64,000 nucleotides of DNA, from contig JAKCPB010001379.1 of NCBI GenBank assembly GCA_021442155.1, positions 62,001 to 126,000 of the forward strand, written 5' to 3'. Source of the DNA: Cymbidium sinense. Taxonomy: Eukaryota; Streptophyta; Magnoliopsida; Asparagales; Orchidaceae. Below, in pieces: positions 49,181-60,399 of this stretch (positions are counted from its first letter, which is position 1; every line of letters begins with the position of its first letter). A model generated the notes under the pieces. That model saw nothing but the letters and a program-made list of their open reading frames with translations. It had not been told where the DNA came from and did no database searches. The position numbers were made by a program, and so were the translations under genes.

Positions 49181-50760
49181 TTTGCCTCTAGATTTTCTAT
49201 CTCCTATAATGGCCAAAATCACCTCATTCATGCTGATTTTGGCTCCAAGTAGGTGTCCTTTGCTTGGGGTGGTTGGGATTCTCCTTAGGTGGATTAATGT
49301 GGTTGCCCAAGGAATGAGAGGTGGCTATGAAGGACAAGTGGGTGTCCTACCAAATGAAAGTGGAGGTCTATCATTCCAAGTGAATGAGGAGGGAGGTGAT
49401 TTCACCTCCCATAAGTCATGGCTGACCCAACCACCTCTTGGTTAGGTTGACAGCTCCTTGGAGCCTAGTGGACCAATCGATGAGTGCTTAGTGTCCAAGG
49501 AAAGAGAAATGACCATTTACATGGGTGTTCTGTCTTATGATACCCTTAGCCCAGAGTGGTCATTTGATATTGAATTTGATTTAAGCATATTTGAAATGAG
49601 TCAAAAGTGTGTTGGACCAAATTTCATGTCATTTAGAGTTTATTTGGTTAGTTTGGCTCAATTTGACCATTTCATATATGGGTCAAAATGGGTTAAGTTG
49701 ACCAATCAGTCAAATTGGGTTAAACTAATGATTAGGTCAAGTTCATATTACTATTTGGAGAGCATTGTATGCTTTGGTTTGATTTAATTTGGATTTAATT
49801 TGGGTTTAGTCTAATTTGACCCTTTATGTCAATTTGGGTGAACTTGGGTCAAGAAGGCCAACTGGGCTAGGTTTGGCTCAATTGAAGGTCAAGTCAAGTT
49901 AAATATTGATTGTGGGTTGATTTAAATCATTGGTTTCAATGGATTTGTCTTAAGTTGCAATTTGTCTAGTTTGGGTTCATATAGGCTAAATGGTTGACTT
50001 GGTCAATGGGTAGGGTTGACTTGGTTTGACATAATTTATATCAAATGATCATCCTAGGGTGATCAACAATCATGACATGATGTTTGGATTGGCTTAATTT
50101 ACTTTGATTTAGATTGAATTGGATTTTGGTTGATGTAAGTCAAATTGATCAAGTGAACCAATTGGATTTAGTTGGCTTGACTTAGTTGAGTTTAAATATA
50201 AAATTAAGATTGATAAATAAATTCAACTACAATTGGTTTGGATTCAAATGAGTTTTGGTTCATTTGAATATTTCAAGTCAAATGGGCTAGGTTATATTTG
50301 ACTTGGGTTGATTTCGGTTTGACTAGATGATTATAGGTTTCATTTATATTTGGATAGATGATTGAAAGAATAATTGATTCAAGAAAAAATCCATTGATTT
50401 TGGCTTTATTTAGATGGTTTTGGCCAAGTTCAAGGAAATATCTTAAAGGGTTTAAATTGGATTTTGATTTGATTTTGGATTTGGTTTTGGCTATTTGAAT
50501 TTATATTTCATTTATATTTGAGAAAATAATTGATGGTACAATTGATTTATAAGAAAATCAATTGAGTTCGGATTGAATTGGATGGAAATATGGCTAAGTT
50601 CAAGAAGGTTGATGAAAGACCATGCGAAGGATTTCAAGTTTGGATTTGATCTTGGGTTTCAATCATTTGGAATTGAGTTTGGACTTTGATTTGGATTTGA
50701 AATTGAGTTTGAGGTTTTTTTGCAAATTTGGATTTGAATTGAATTTAAGAAGGTGTACAT
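49181..50760 (+). other. Low-complexity region of TTTGG/TTGACC/GATTTGG words
   Basis: From about 49600 the sequence is built from words such as GGTCAA, TTGACC, TTTGGGTT and GATTTGGATT. An imperfect tandem pair of about 170 bp is seen at about 50336-50506 and 50507-50680 (TTTCATTTATATTTG...ATAATTGAT...GGCCAAGTTCAAGG versus GGCTAAGTTCAAGA). The frames at 49182-49445 and 49458-49787 are the longest here; neither has a motif I recognise, so both are left uncalled. Confidence 0.5.
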
Positions 50761-51119
50761 GGATTGGGTTTAGGCTATAGGGTAGGTAATTTTTCTAAGT
50801 CCCTAAGGCATGGCCTAATCCTATGATTAACCCTTCTAAGTCTCTAAGCATAGGTAAAGTGTTAATCCACTCTCTAGAAGTGTCTTATGACTAAAGAAAT
50901 CTTAGAGTCTAGATGGTTAGTAGGTCTAAGAAGAAGAGGTTGAGAACTCACTCCAAAAGTGAGGTCAACAAAAGGACCCCACCAATAGGTGTGGTGTAAT
51001 TGACAAGGCACACTGCACGTATTAGCATTGACCGAGGTGATCAACAACATCAAAAAGACTGCAAACACTAATGAAAATGATCTATACCTAAACCTGAAAG
51101 GTAGATAGAATCAAAATCT

Positions 51120-52243
51120 TAGTGCAAAGTAGCTCTCTATATGCCAAAGGCATAAGAGAGCTAGATGGAATCCATGGGGGACTGAGTATGTGAACCTTCC
51201 ACTAGGGAAGCAGGTTCAAGCTATCCACTTAGGATATGGATTTAAGTTTGATTGTGAATATGATTTGTTTGGGTATGTATCCACTGGGGATAAGAATCTA
51301 TAATTTGCTAGGGATTGGGAATGTGAATGTTCCACTAGGGAAGCAAGCTTGGGCTATCCACTAGGGATAAGAGTTTGATGGTATTTCTTTTGGCTCCACT
51401 AGGGAGATTAATTTGATTTGGACCTCACTAAGGAGAAGTTTAGTTTGTTCAATATATTTTAATTTAACTCCATTGGGAAGGTACTATCCGACCTAAGGGA
51501 TTGCATATTGGTGTTCAACAACTGTACTTAGGAAGAAAGCATAGCAGACTTACATATTTCAAAGCAGGGATAAACCACTATGTTGATCTATTGGATCTGC
51601 AACAAATTGAACCCTACCGAGGGGTGACTACTGAGTGAATGCCGTTGGGGGACTTAAGTCAACTCAAAAGTAGTCTAAACTAATTTCATTAATTTCATTA
51701 ATTTGTTTTAATTTGATTTGGTTTGTTTTCATTTGTTTTAATTTCATTTGATGGATCCCATCGATCTGATGGATGGCATGAGAAGGGGCTCTATCAGCCT
51801 TGGCCTATCTTAGATTTATCGATCCAAATGGGTAGTACCGATCGAAGGGTAGGACAATCCAACCTAAGGGGTGCCTCTCAGTGTGCAATGGCTTTGCTAG
51901 ATAAAGTGTAGTAGACTTACATATCCAAAGTAAGGAATAACTACTGGGATGACCCGTTGGATGCACAAATGAGCGAACCTAGGGGCTGCGTGGTGTGCAA
52001 CAATGTGTGAAAGAATGCATAGACTTACATCTTTCAAAGCTAGGATGACCACTGGGGTAACCTATTGGTGGTAGAATTTATTGAACCCAACCTAAGGGTG
52101 ACTATTGAGAGAGTGTCATGGAAGACTTATCTTAACTCTTGAGTAGTCAGGCAATTATTATAGGGAGTTTTGCTAACACTGCCCTAAAAATATGATGTCT
52201 GCTTGGGAAAGTGTTGATGGGGGCATTAATTCCTAATCCATAA

Positions 52244-52311
<68 letters not shown>

Positions 52312-53680
52312 TATTGGTTATTATGGACCCTATTGGTGTGCGAGGGACCACACCGAGAAGGGGTTATGTCAGCCTGGACCTATCTTAGATTTACTAGACC
52401 AAGGGAGAATCTATCCATCCACAGAATAGAATCTCTAACCAAAGGGGTGGTTATTTGGAAAGGAGGACTGGCCAATCCTGTAGTAACCTGGGTAATGTTT
52501 AAATGAGGTCCCAAAGGATGTGAGTCAAATAGAGTGCCCATAGTGGAGGTACCAATAGGGGCGTTATCTTGGACCCTATAAATAAGAAAGCCTCTAGGTG
52601 TATGGTAGCCAACTAAGGAGAAAGCATAGTAAACTTACATCTACCATGAGTGGTGTATCTACCGGGTGGATCACTGTCAACATAGCGAACACCAACCAAC
52701 CTAAGGTTCCCGTCGGTGTGCGATAATTAGTCAAGGAAGAAGGCATGTAGGCTTATATCTCCCTAAAGTTGAACTGATTGTCAGGATAGTCTATCATCAG
52801 CTCGACAGGTGTTATCTAACCTAGAGCTACCTGTTAGTGTGCAACGGGTGTACTTAAGAAGAAAGCGTAGAAAACTTACATCTTTTGAAGTGAGGAACAA
52901 CCACTAGGGTGACCATTGTTGGCACAACAAGTCGAACCTAACCTAAGGGAGGCTGCTAAGTAGGGAGTCACAAATAAGGACTGGACTCAGACTTGAAGTA
53001 GTTAAGAAGAAAGGTGCCACTAGGGGACTTACCCTAATCCTTTACTTGACCAAGTTAGTTCACGGTGGCTAGTCCAAGAGGAAATCATATAGTTGATTTA
53101 TATCCTCTTGAATGAATCCAACATAAAGGTAGCTTACCAACCACACCGTAAAGCCTACCATGCTAACAAGGCACTCATTGATGTGCATGACCAAGTCAGG
53201 AAGGAAAGCATAGTAGACTTACATCCTCCTAAACAAGGGACCACTAAGGTGACACAATATTGGGGTAGCACAGCAGCTCGACCTAGAGCAGCTAATGAGT
53301 GAGTGCCACAGGGGGCATTATCCCACATCAAAGTATCCCAAGATAAAAGATGTGTATGTGGGTTTGTTAGATATACTCAACCAAGTCAGTTCATGATGGC
53401 TAGTTTAAGAAGAAGGCATAACAAACTTATATCCTCTTAAACGGAGCCAACATGCGGGTAGCTTATCGATCTTGGAGTAAGGCTTACCATGCTAACAATG
53501 CGCTCATTGATGCACAACGATCAAGTCAGAAAGGAAAGAATAGCAGATTTACATCTTCCTAAATATGGGACCACTAGGGTGATGTACTAGCAAGGTAACA
53601 AGTCGACTAAAGCGACTAATGAGTGAGGGGGAGTTATCCCATATCAACGAGACAAAGATGTGTATTTGTTCATATGTTTG
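51120..53680 (+). repeat. Old tandem-repeat region (CATAGTAGACTTACAT family)
   Basis: A diverged tandem region. A phrase near CATAGTAGACTTACATCT followed by CAAAG or CTAAA recurs about ten times (near 51541, 51907, 52015, 52623, 52741, 52864, 53085, 53207, 53416, 53538). CCACTAGGGA words recur at 51197-51420. A GAGAAGGGG...CTATCTTAGATTTA segment occurs near 51780 and again near 52355. The clearest unit is about 333 bp: 53050-53382 and 53383-53670. No frame is maintained across units, so coding is unlikely. Confidence 0.8.
52246..52308. repeat. (TA)n microsatellite
   Basis: Uninterrupted AT dinucleotide run of about 63 bp. Confidence 0.98.
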
Positions 53681-53689
53681 TGTGTAGTT

Positions 53690-53970
53690 TGTGTTGTGTT
53701 GATGTAGGATAAGATGTCGCTTGTGTTCCTTACACCTACCTTAAACACATCAAAGAGTGGATGAAATGGCGCCGTAGGGGCAATGTGGCTCCACCAAGAA
53801 AGGATGTCGCTTAGGTTCTCTTACACCTAACTTAGTTGTAATAGTCAAAATAGGATGCCCCTTGGGTTCTCTTACACCTATCCTAATAGCACTAAAGAAT
53901 CATGTGTAGTTTGTGTTGATGATGGATACGATGGCGCTTGGGTTCTCTTACACCTATCCTAAACTTGTCA
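53690..53970 (+). repeat. Short repeats around TCTCTTACACCTA
   Basis: Four copies of a motif of about 35 bp (ATGTCGCTT-GGTTCTCTTACACCTA followed by a CCTAA-type end), starting near 53713, 53803, 53852 and 53929, at irregular spacing. No gene. Confidence 0.8.
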
Positions 53971-56500
53971 TGGAGGATTTACAAACAAGCAAATAATACT
54001 TCCAATGAAGAAGGGATTTGATGAATGGAAAGATAGGATTTTTATTTGTGATAATTATTTTAAAACATTATTTTAAGAATAGTATTTCTTTAAAAAGAGT
54101 TCGTTGATTGGAAGCATCAGGCGCTCCCCTATCATAGTGGTTTAAACTACTTTCCATCCTTGAAGCACTAAGGTAGGCCTTTCAACAATTGAAAGTAGAT
54201 TATTAATTTAAAAAGTTTTGAGATAGACTAACTTTGAAAGAGTTTAAACTATCTATATTCAATATTAATTGAAATATTTCTCCTATTAAGTAGAATCTTG
54301 GAGGCTAACTCTCAAATGTCACTTTAATGTCTTTTAGATCAATCCTTATTATCCCATGATGCTTTACTACAAGGCTTAGAACCTACCCTAAAGTCATTCT
54401 AATTATATACTTTAGTGGATTCAACTTCAAGCTATAGTGTCATAACCAATCAAAGACAACTACTCAAATTGTAAAGATGGTCTTCCTTTTTCTTTAACCC
54501 TGGTGACCAAAGAAAGTCATGACCTTATAATGGTAAATTCTAATGAAAATTATAAGTGCAAATGACCTCTCATCCTCTAGCATCATTCGACCCATCCTTG
54601 AATGAGGAGATTGCATGTAAAGAGGCTATGTCTGCTATCAAATTTTAAATAGGTAATGTGGATTCATCTTCAAGCATGAAATCTTGAATCGATGTATGTG
54701 GATTTGAATGTCCTTCCTTTTGACTGGGCATAATGTTGGGTAATCTTGATAGCATCTTTTTTTTAATAAGGTTGACTTCAAACTTTGATCTTCTTCTTGG
54801 CACAAATGTTCGCATCAAATGTTTGCAAAGTAGGAATAGCAATAGGTTCAATTTTGAGTTTGTAGACTGCTACATTTAGAGATGTATTGGGCACTTCATT
54901 ATGGTCTTAGGTAAAGCAGTCTTTAAACTACAAAAGTAACCTAACCAAGTTGTTGGCATTTTCTTTCTAACTTATCATATATGGATGTTGGGAGGGTGGG
55001 TGGACTACCTTTATGTTCTAAGGTTAATCCTTAAAACTCATTGGTTGATGATCTAATTTTCTTCTCAACTTAAGGGAGTGTATCCTCTACTTGAAAGTCT
55101 TCTAAATTCTTTAAGCAAAGTAGGTAGACTTGGCAAAAGATGATTTTATTACATCATTTGAAGGTTTATCTACAACTGTTGAATCCTCTTTTGAGCTTGA
55201 AGAAAGAGATGAAGTGGAAATTTGATTTCTCATTATATATATATATTAATAGCAACTCTTAACTTCCAATCCTATAATAATATCATGAGATAGTAAAATT
55301 GGAGTCAATGTGCTCGCATACCCACTAAGTTTCTAGTCATATCATTCATGAATTATCCTTTTAGAACTTTTTGTTTTACTATTATCTACTCCAAAGACTT
55401 GTCAAAAGTAGACTCAAAATTTATTTCACATATATATATTTTTTCTCCTTTTCTTAGAATTTACACCTTGTACACATGATTTATCCTTTGGATTCCAACT
55501 CAATGTGTATTATAGGTGCTTTACTTTTTCTATTTTTCTTCTTTTCTTTCTCTTCTTCTCTTTTTTTCATTCATTTTTTTTCATTTTTTCTTTTCTTTCT
55601 TTTCTCTTTTCATTTCATTTTTTCTTTCTCTCCTTTTTTTTTTTTTTGAGACTTTGTTTATATTATGTTCTCTAGAGGGGATTGCTTGTCTTTCTTTTCC
55701 ATAGGATATTCTATGTTGAGTATGACTTGAGGAGGTTGTCACTAACTGTGCAAGGAAGATTCAAGTTAAGTTCCAATAATGAACTCATATATCTCCTTAG
55801 AGAAGGTGAAGGTGCACTCATTATTTTAGCTTAGTGGCAACCATCCAAGATAGTTTAGGACCTTAAGATTAACCTTTAGAACAATTTGATGCCTTTATTT
55901 TGGATTGTGAGGTGTATCTTATGAACGATTTAGAATTTGTTTATTTTCAATTACTAGTTTGCTCCTTCCTATGGTGTTGATCAAAGTGGTAGGACCCTGC
56001 CACTACAATAATTTACGTGATATCTTCTAAAGGTAGAATTGATGTCTACCTACTCTTTTATGGTGCCCAAAATTTCTTCTATTAGATCTGATGATTCTAA
56101 CTCTTTATCGATAGTGACACCACGAAAGTTTAGAATGGGGGTATATCTACCTGAGTTGGAATCCTTAAAGACTTCAAGTCCATTGGTACTGCTATTTTAT
56201 GGATTACGATCATTATTATTGTCATTTTGAGAATTGCCTTCTTTTTGGAATTAGGATTCAAATCATTTGAGTCATACTTATCTAGAATGGATAAGACATA
56301 CTAAAAAATCCTTATTGATCATATTCTTGGCTCTTGAAGGAACTTTTATGGTCTTTCTTCTTTGGTTAGGAAACTTCGAGAATCAAGTAGGTCAAAGCGA
56401 AGAAGTGGCTTCTTGCGCCACCTCCTCTCTTGATGGTCATGAGCTACAATCATTCTTGGAAAGAAAACCATATCAGATCTTCGCTTGAATGTTGTTGACA
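53971..56500. other. AT-rich non-coding DNA
   Basis: No gene, RNA or transposon domain recognised on either strand. The minus-strand frame at 54645-54851 and the plus-strand frames at 56039-56488 show no known motif and are flanked by stops; they might be eroded transposon coding sequence, but I cannot support that. Confidence 0.5.
55521..55647 (+). repeat. Polypyrimidine tract
   Basis: About 127 bp almost entirely C and T on +, ending in a long T-run. Its complement is a long polypurine tract. The frame over it is low-complexity Phe/Ser/Leu. Confidence 0.92.
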
Positions 56501-56532
56501 TGAATTGTTAACTTAATTTGATTGTTGAATTG

Positions 56533-57723
56533 GAACCCTCATTTAACAAATTTAGGTATGCTAAATGGGGTTGAAATATTGGAGAGATTTTGATTATTTT
56601 TTTTATTTTTTATTTTTGGAGAAGAGACTTTGAATTTGATTTAAATTTAGAACCCACATTCAACAAATTTGGGTATATTGAATGGGGTTCAAATGTTTTG
56701 GAGAGGCTCTTAATTGATGCTTCCATTGGCTTACATTTGAATTTGATTTTATGTTTGGGACCCTCATTAACAAATTTGGGTATGTTAAATGGAGGGTCAA
56801 ATGACTTTTTTGGTTTTGATTTTGGAATCTTCACTTAGCAAATTTATGTATGCTAAATGAGATTCAAGTGCATGTTTGAAAATAATTTTTGAAAGCATTT
56901 TTGTTGTTTGTGATGATGTGTGTCATGTGTTTGATTTGTTTAATTCGATTTGAAAATGGGATCCTTACTTAGAAAATTTTGGTATGCTAAGTGAAGACCA
57001 ATGTGTTTGGTGTATTTTCATTTTATTTTGAAAAATGAGACTTTTACTTAACAAATTTGGCATGTTAAGTAGGGATCAAGTGTGTTTGATGAGTTTGTTT
57101 TGTTTTGTTTTGTTTTGAAAGAGGAAAACTTCGATTTAACAAATGTGGTATGTTAAATAAAGTTCAATTTGTTTTCAATTTTGAAAAGGTAGGACTCTCA
57201 TTTGACAAATTTGGGTATGTCAAATGGAGTTCAAGTGTGTTTGATTTATTTGTGATTTTAAAAAGGGAACTCTACTTAGAAAATGTGGGTTTGTTAAGTA
57301 GAGTTCAATTTGCTTTTGATTTTGAAAAAGGGAATTCTCATTTGACAAATTTGGGTATGTGAAATGGAATTCAAATGTGTTTTATTTTTTAGTGATTTAA
57401 AAAGGGGACTTCCATTTAACAAATTTAGGTATGTTAAATGGAAACCAATTATATTTTTCTTTTTGAATTTCAAAGATGGGATATTTGTGTGTGATGTTGC
57501 TTTTGAAAGAGAAATTCCAACTTAGCACATGTAGGATGTGCTAAATGAAATTTCAATTTTATGTCACATTATTTGAAAATCTTCATTCAACAAGCTTAGG
57601 TGTGTTAAATGGAGATTACTACTTTGAAATATGTGCTTTTGGAAAAAGGATTTTAAAATTATTTGATTTTAAATTTTGAAAAGAACCTCCATGCAACAAT
57701 CATGGATATTGGTTCATGAGGTT
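56533..57723 (+). repeat. Array of about 14 imperfect hairpins
   Basis: Each unit is an inverted repeat of about 40 bp, with arms of about 9-15 bp around a roughly 10-base loop like AATTTGGGTA. Units lie at about 56533-56573, 56650-56690, 56759-56798, 56825-56865, 56960-56998, 57039-57077, 57124-57165, 57193-57232, 57267-57306, 57332-57372, 57409-57445, 57511-57554, 57578-57617 and 57683-57723, separated by T-rich spacers (GTGTTTGATTT, TTTGAAAA). Arms change in pairs: TACTTAACA/TGTTAAGTA at 57039, CATTTGACA/TGTCAAATG at 57193, TCTACTTA/TAAGTAGA at 57267, TTCCATTTAACA/TGTTAAATGGAA at 57409. No coding frame spans the array. Function unknown. Confidence 0.88.
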
Positions 57724-57906
57724 TGGTTATCCTTAAATGTAGATCTTTATCATGTGAATTTTAATTTGGGAAGTGCTTTTTTGAAAGTATATATTTTTTT
57801 ACAAAGAGTTTATTTTCTTAAGTATAAGATGAACCTTGCCTCCCCAAGAGAATGGTAAAGAGGTTCTAAATTTTTATTTTTCTCCTTTAGTTAATTCATA
57901 CAAATT

Positions 57907-59232
57907 ATTTTTAATTGTAATCCTTTTCTTAGATATTTTTCTAGCACTTCTATTGTTCTCATACCTAAGAAACATAATCCGGACTATTGGAGTGATTTTA
58001 GACCTATTAGTCTTTGCACCTTCTTCAATAAGCTGATTTCCAAATTATAACCAAGAGGCTCAGTCCTTTACTTCATAGCATTATCTCTCTAAACCAAACT
58101 GGTTTTGTTAGGGGTAGATCTATTTTCGATAATATTCTGCTTACTCAAGAATTAATTCATGATTTAGATGCTAAGACTAGAGGTGGTGACATTTTGTTCA
58201 AATTAGATATTACCAAAGCTTTTGACAATATCTCTTGGGATTTCCTTATCCATATTCTAAATTTATTTAGGTTTTCTATTAAATTTATCTTTTTTATTAA
58301 AAATTGTATTAATAATGCTTAGTTTTCTATTTTGCTTAATGGGGAAGCCTTGGGCTTCTTTCCTTCTTCCCATGGCCTAAGATAAGGGGATCCTCTATCT
58401 CTTACCATATTTATTATTTTTGTTATGTACTTATCTAGAAGCATCAATGATCTATTCTTAAATAATCCTAGTATGTATTATAGAACTCTTGTTGGTCTTC
58501 TTATTTCTCAGTTAAGCTTTGCAGATGATTTCATTATTTTCTGCAGTGCTTCTATTCATCATATCAAGAATCTCAAGATTTTTTAAAATAAATTTGGTAG
58601 AGAAAGTGGTCTATCTATCAATGATAATAAAAGCTATTTTAATACTTCTTCAAGCATCTCTAATAATTAAATTAATCAAATATTGCATATCACTAACTTT
58701 AAACATTAACACCTTCCACTTAAGTACTTGGGTGCTCCTCTTTTTAAAGGTCCAAAATGATCCCATTTTTTGATGTGTTAATTCAAAAAAAATTTAAATA
58801 AAATTTTTATTTAGGAATTTCATTTACTTTCCTTTAGTGGCAGGCTTACTATTCTTAAAAGCACTCTTAATTCAATGCCTCTTTATTTGATTCAAACTAT
58901 TATCCCCACTAATGCTACTCTTATCAGAATTGATCCTTACTTAATAAATATCTTTGGGGATCTAATAATTCTACTAAAGGAATTGGTCTTCCTGGCATAA
59001 ATGTTGTGGTCCATTGGGTGAAGGTTATCTCAGTTGCAAACTAATTTGTGAAGCTATTACTACCTTCTCTCATAAGCTCTGGGAGAATTTTAGAAAGAAT
59101 GATAGCCTTTGGGCTAATTTTATGATGAAAAAATATTGCCAAGGTAAATACCCTCTTATCTATGCTTATAAACTTGGTGACTCTTCAGTTTGGAAAATGA
59201 TTGCTTCATTAAATGAGTTGTTTAACCTCTAA
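57907..59232 (+). pseudogene. LINE reverse transcriptase remnant of copy 5
   Basis: In order: a frame-shifted start of the PKK...FRPISL block, LNQTGFVRGRSIFDNILL with TQELIHDLDAK, GGDILFKLDITKAFDNISWD, HGLR-stop-GDPLS (the stop replaces Gln, CAA to TAA), and LSFADDFIIF with an intact FADD catalytic box at 58518-58529. Then INDNKS, LPLKYLGAP, SFSGRLTILKSTLN, and the post-RT ENFRKNDSLWANFM piece (59014-59232). The 5' finger region is missing and several stops remain, so it is inactive. Confidence 0.9.
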
Positions 59233-59980
59233 TATCTTAGGGATATTCATTCCGGTTCTTCTTTCATTTGGCAAGAAAATTGTATTGGAAATGGCTCAAT
59301 TGAATCTCTTTTAACTACCCACTCTACTGTAGCTATCAAAGTTAACTCGTTTTAGCATAATAACACTTGGAACAAAAAAAACTTGAGAATTGTATCTCTA
59401 TTTTCTTTTAGATAACTTTAAAATATTCTTATTTTCTCTAACAAACGACCAAATTCTCTTTAAGCTTTCTTACAATGGTGATTTTGTTCTTAAAGAGGTT
59501 TGAAATTTTATTAGAGATAAGCAAAACTCCTTTAATTTTCATTAAACTTTTATCATTCCAATTCTTATTGATTTTAGCTTGGAGATTTTGAATAACTTTA
59601 TTCTTGTGGACTTTTGCTCAGGAAAATTTTGTATGCTAAAAATGGTTGTATTTAATACCAACTACTTTCATGGCTCTTTCCATATATGGACTTCTATTTT
59701 TCCAAAATGTGGTCATATCAAAGTTCTGGTTGCTATTACTCTTAACTGGTTCATTTGGATGGACAAAAATAATGCAAAATATCATGGTATTCCTATAAGA
59801 CATAAAAGGATCCAAATAGAACCAAAGAAAAAATTCAAGCTCTTTTGAATTCCAATCTTATTAGTAACATTCATTTTAGAGGCAATAAATTTGTGGCTAA
59901 AAGATTGGGTATCATTCTGCCTAATGTTGACTCTTATAAAAGAGCTAGGAATATCCATTGGATCAAACCCAAAATAAAAT

Positions 59981-60397
59981 TTGATTAAAGTGAATATTGA
60001 TGGTTCTATTGCTCCCTATAAACATGGCTGTGGTGGTATTCTTAGGAATTCTAAAGGTACCAACATTTGTGCTTTTTCCTATCATCTCAAAGCATGTTCT
60101 ATTATTTATGTTGAGCTTATGGCTGTCATTAAATCTATTGAAATTTGTTTGAATAAAGGTTTCCTAAACATCTGGATTGAAGTTGATGAGCTCTTGCTTT
60201 TTGACATGCTGAACTCTAATAGAGCAAAAAATGCTAATTTATTTTATCTTCTCAATCATACTGAAAATCTTCTTTCTCAAGTTTGTTATAGATTTTCCCA
60301 TATCCTTCGTGAAGGCATTGCTTATGCTGATTTCTTGGCTACTTTAGGTGCCAGGTTAACTTATTTCACTTTATTTTACAATCAAAATTTGCCTTAA
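59981..60397 (+). pseudogene. LINE RNase H domain, still open (138 codons)
   Basis: The C-terminal RNase H of plant L1 ORF2, which would degrade the RNA strand of RNA/DNA hybrids. Within the open stretch, the first Asp is in NIDGS (residue 7), Glu in YVELMAV (45), Asp in WIEVDE (69), His in FSHILRE (107) and Asp in ADFLA (117), so the expected acidic residues are all present. GCGGILRNSKGTNICAFS is the usual second strand region. The Met at 59981 is internal: upstream WIKPK-IKFD coding is one frame away, so this is a domain fragment of a broken ORF2 and not an independent gene. Confidence 0.9.
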
Positions 60398-60399
60398 CT

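Noticed and set aside
49182..49787. Two adjacent frames of 87 and 109 codons in the island
   Set aside because: No recognisable domain, no supporting context, and the second runs into low-complexity TTTGG/TTGACC sequence. Left uncalled.
56533..57723. CRISPR-like array of palindromic repeats with spacers
   Set aside because: Plant nuclear context, repeats diverged, spacers T-rich and related to one another, no cas genes. An inverted-repeat array is the better description.
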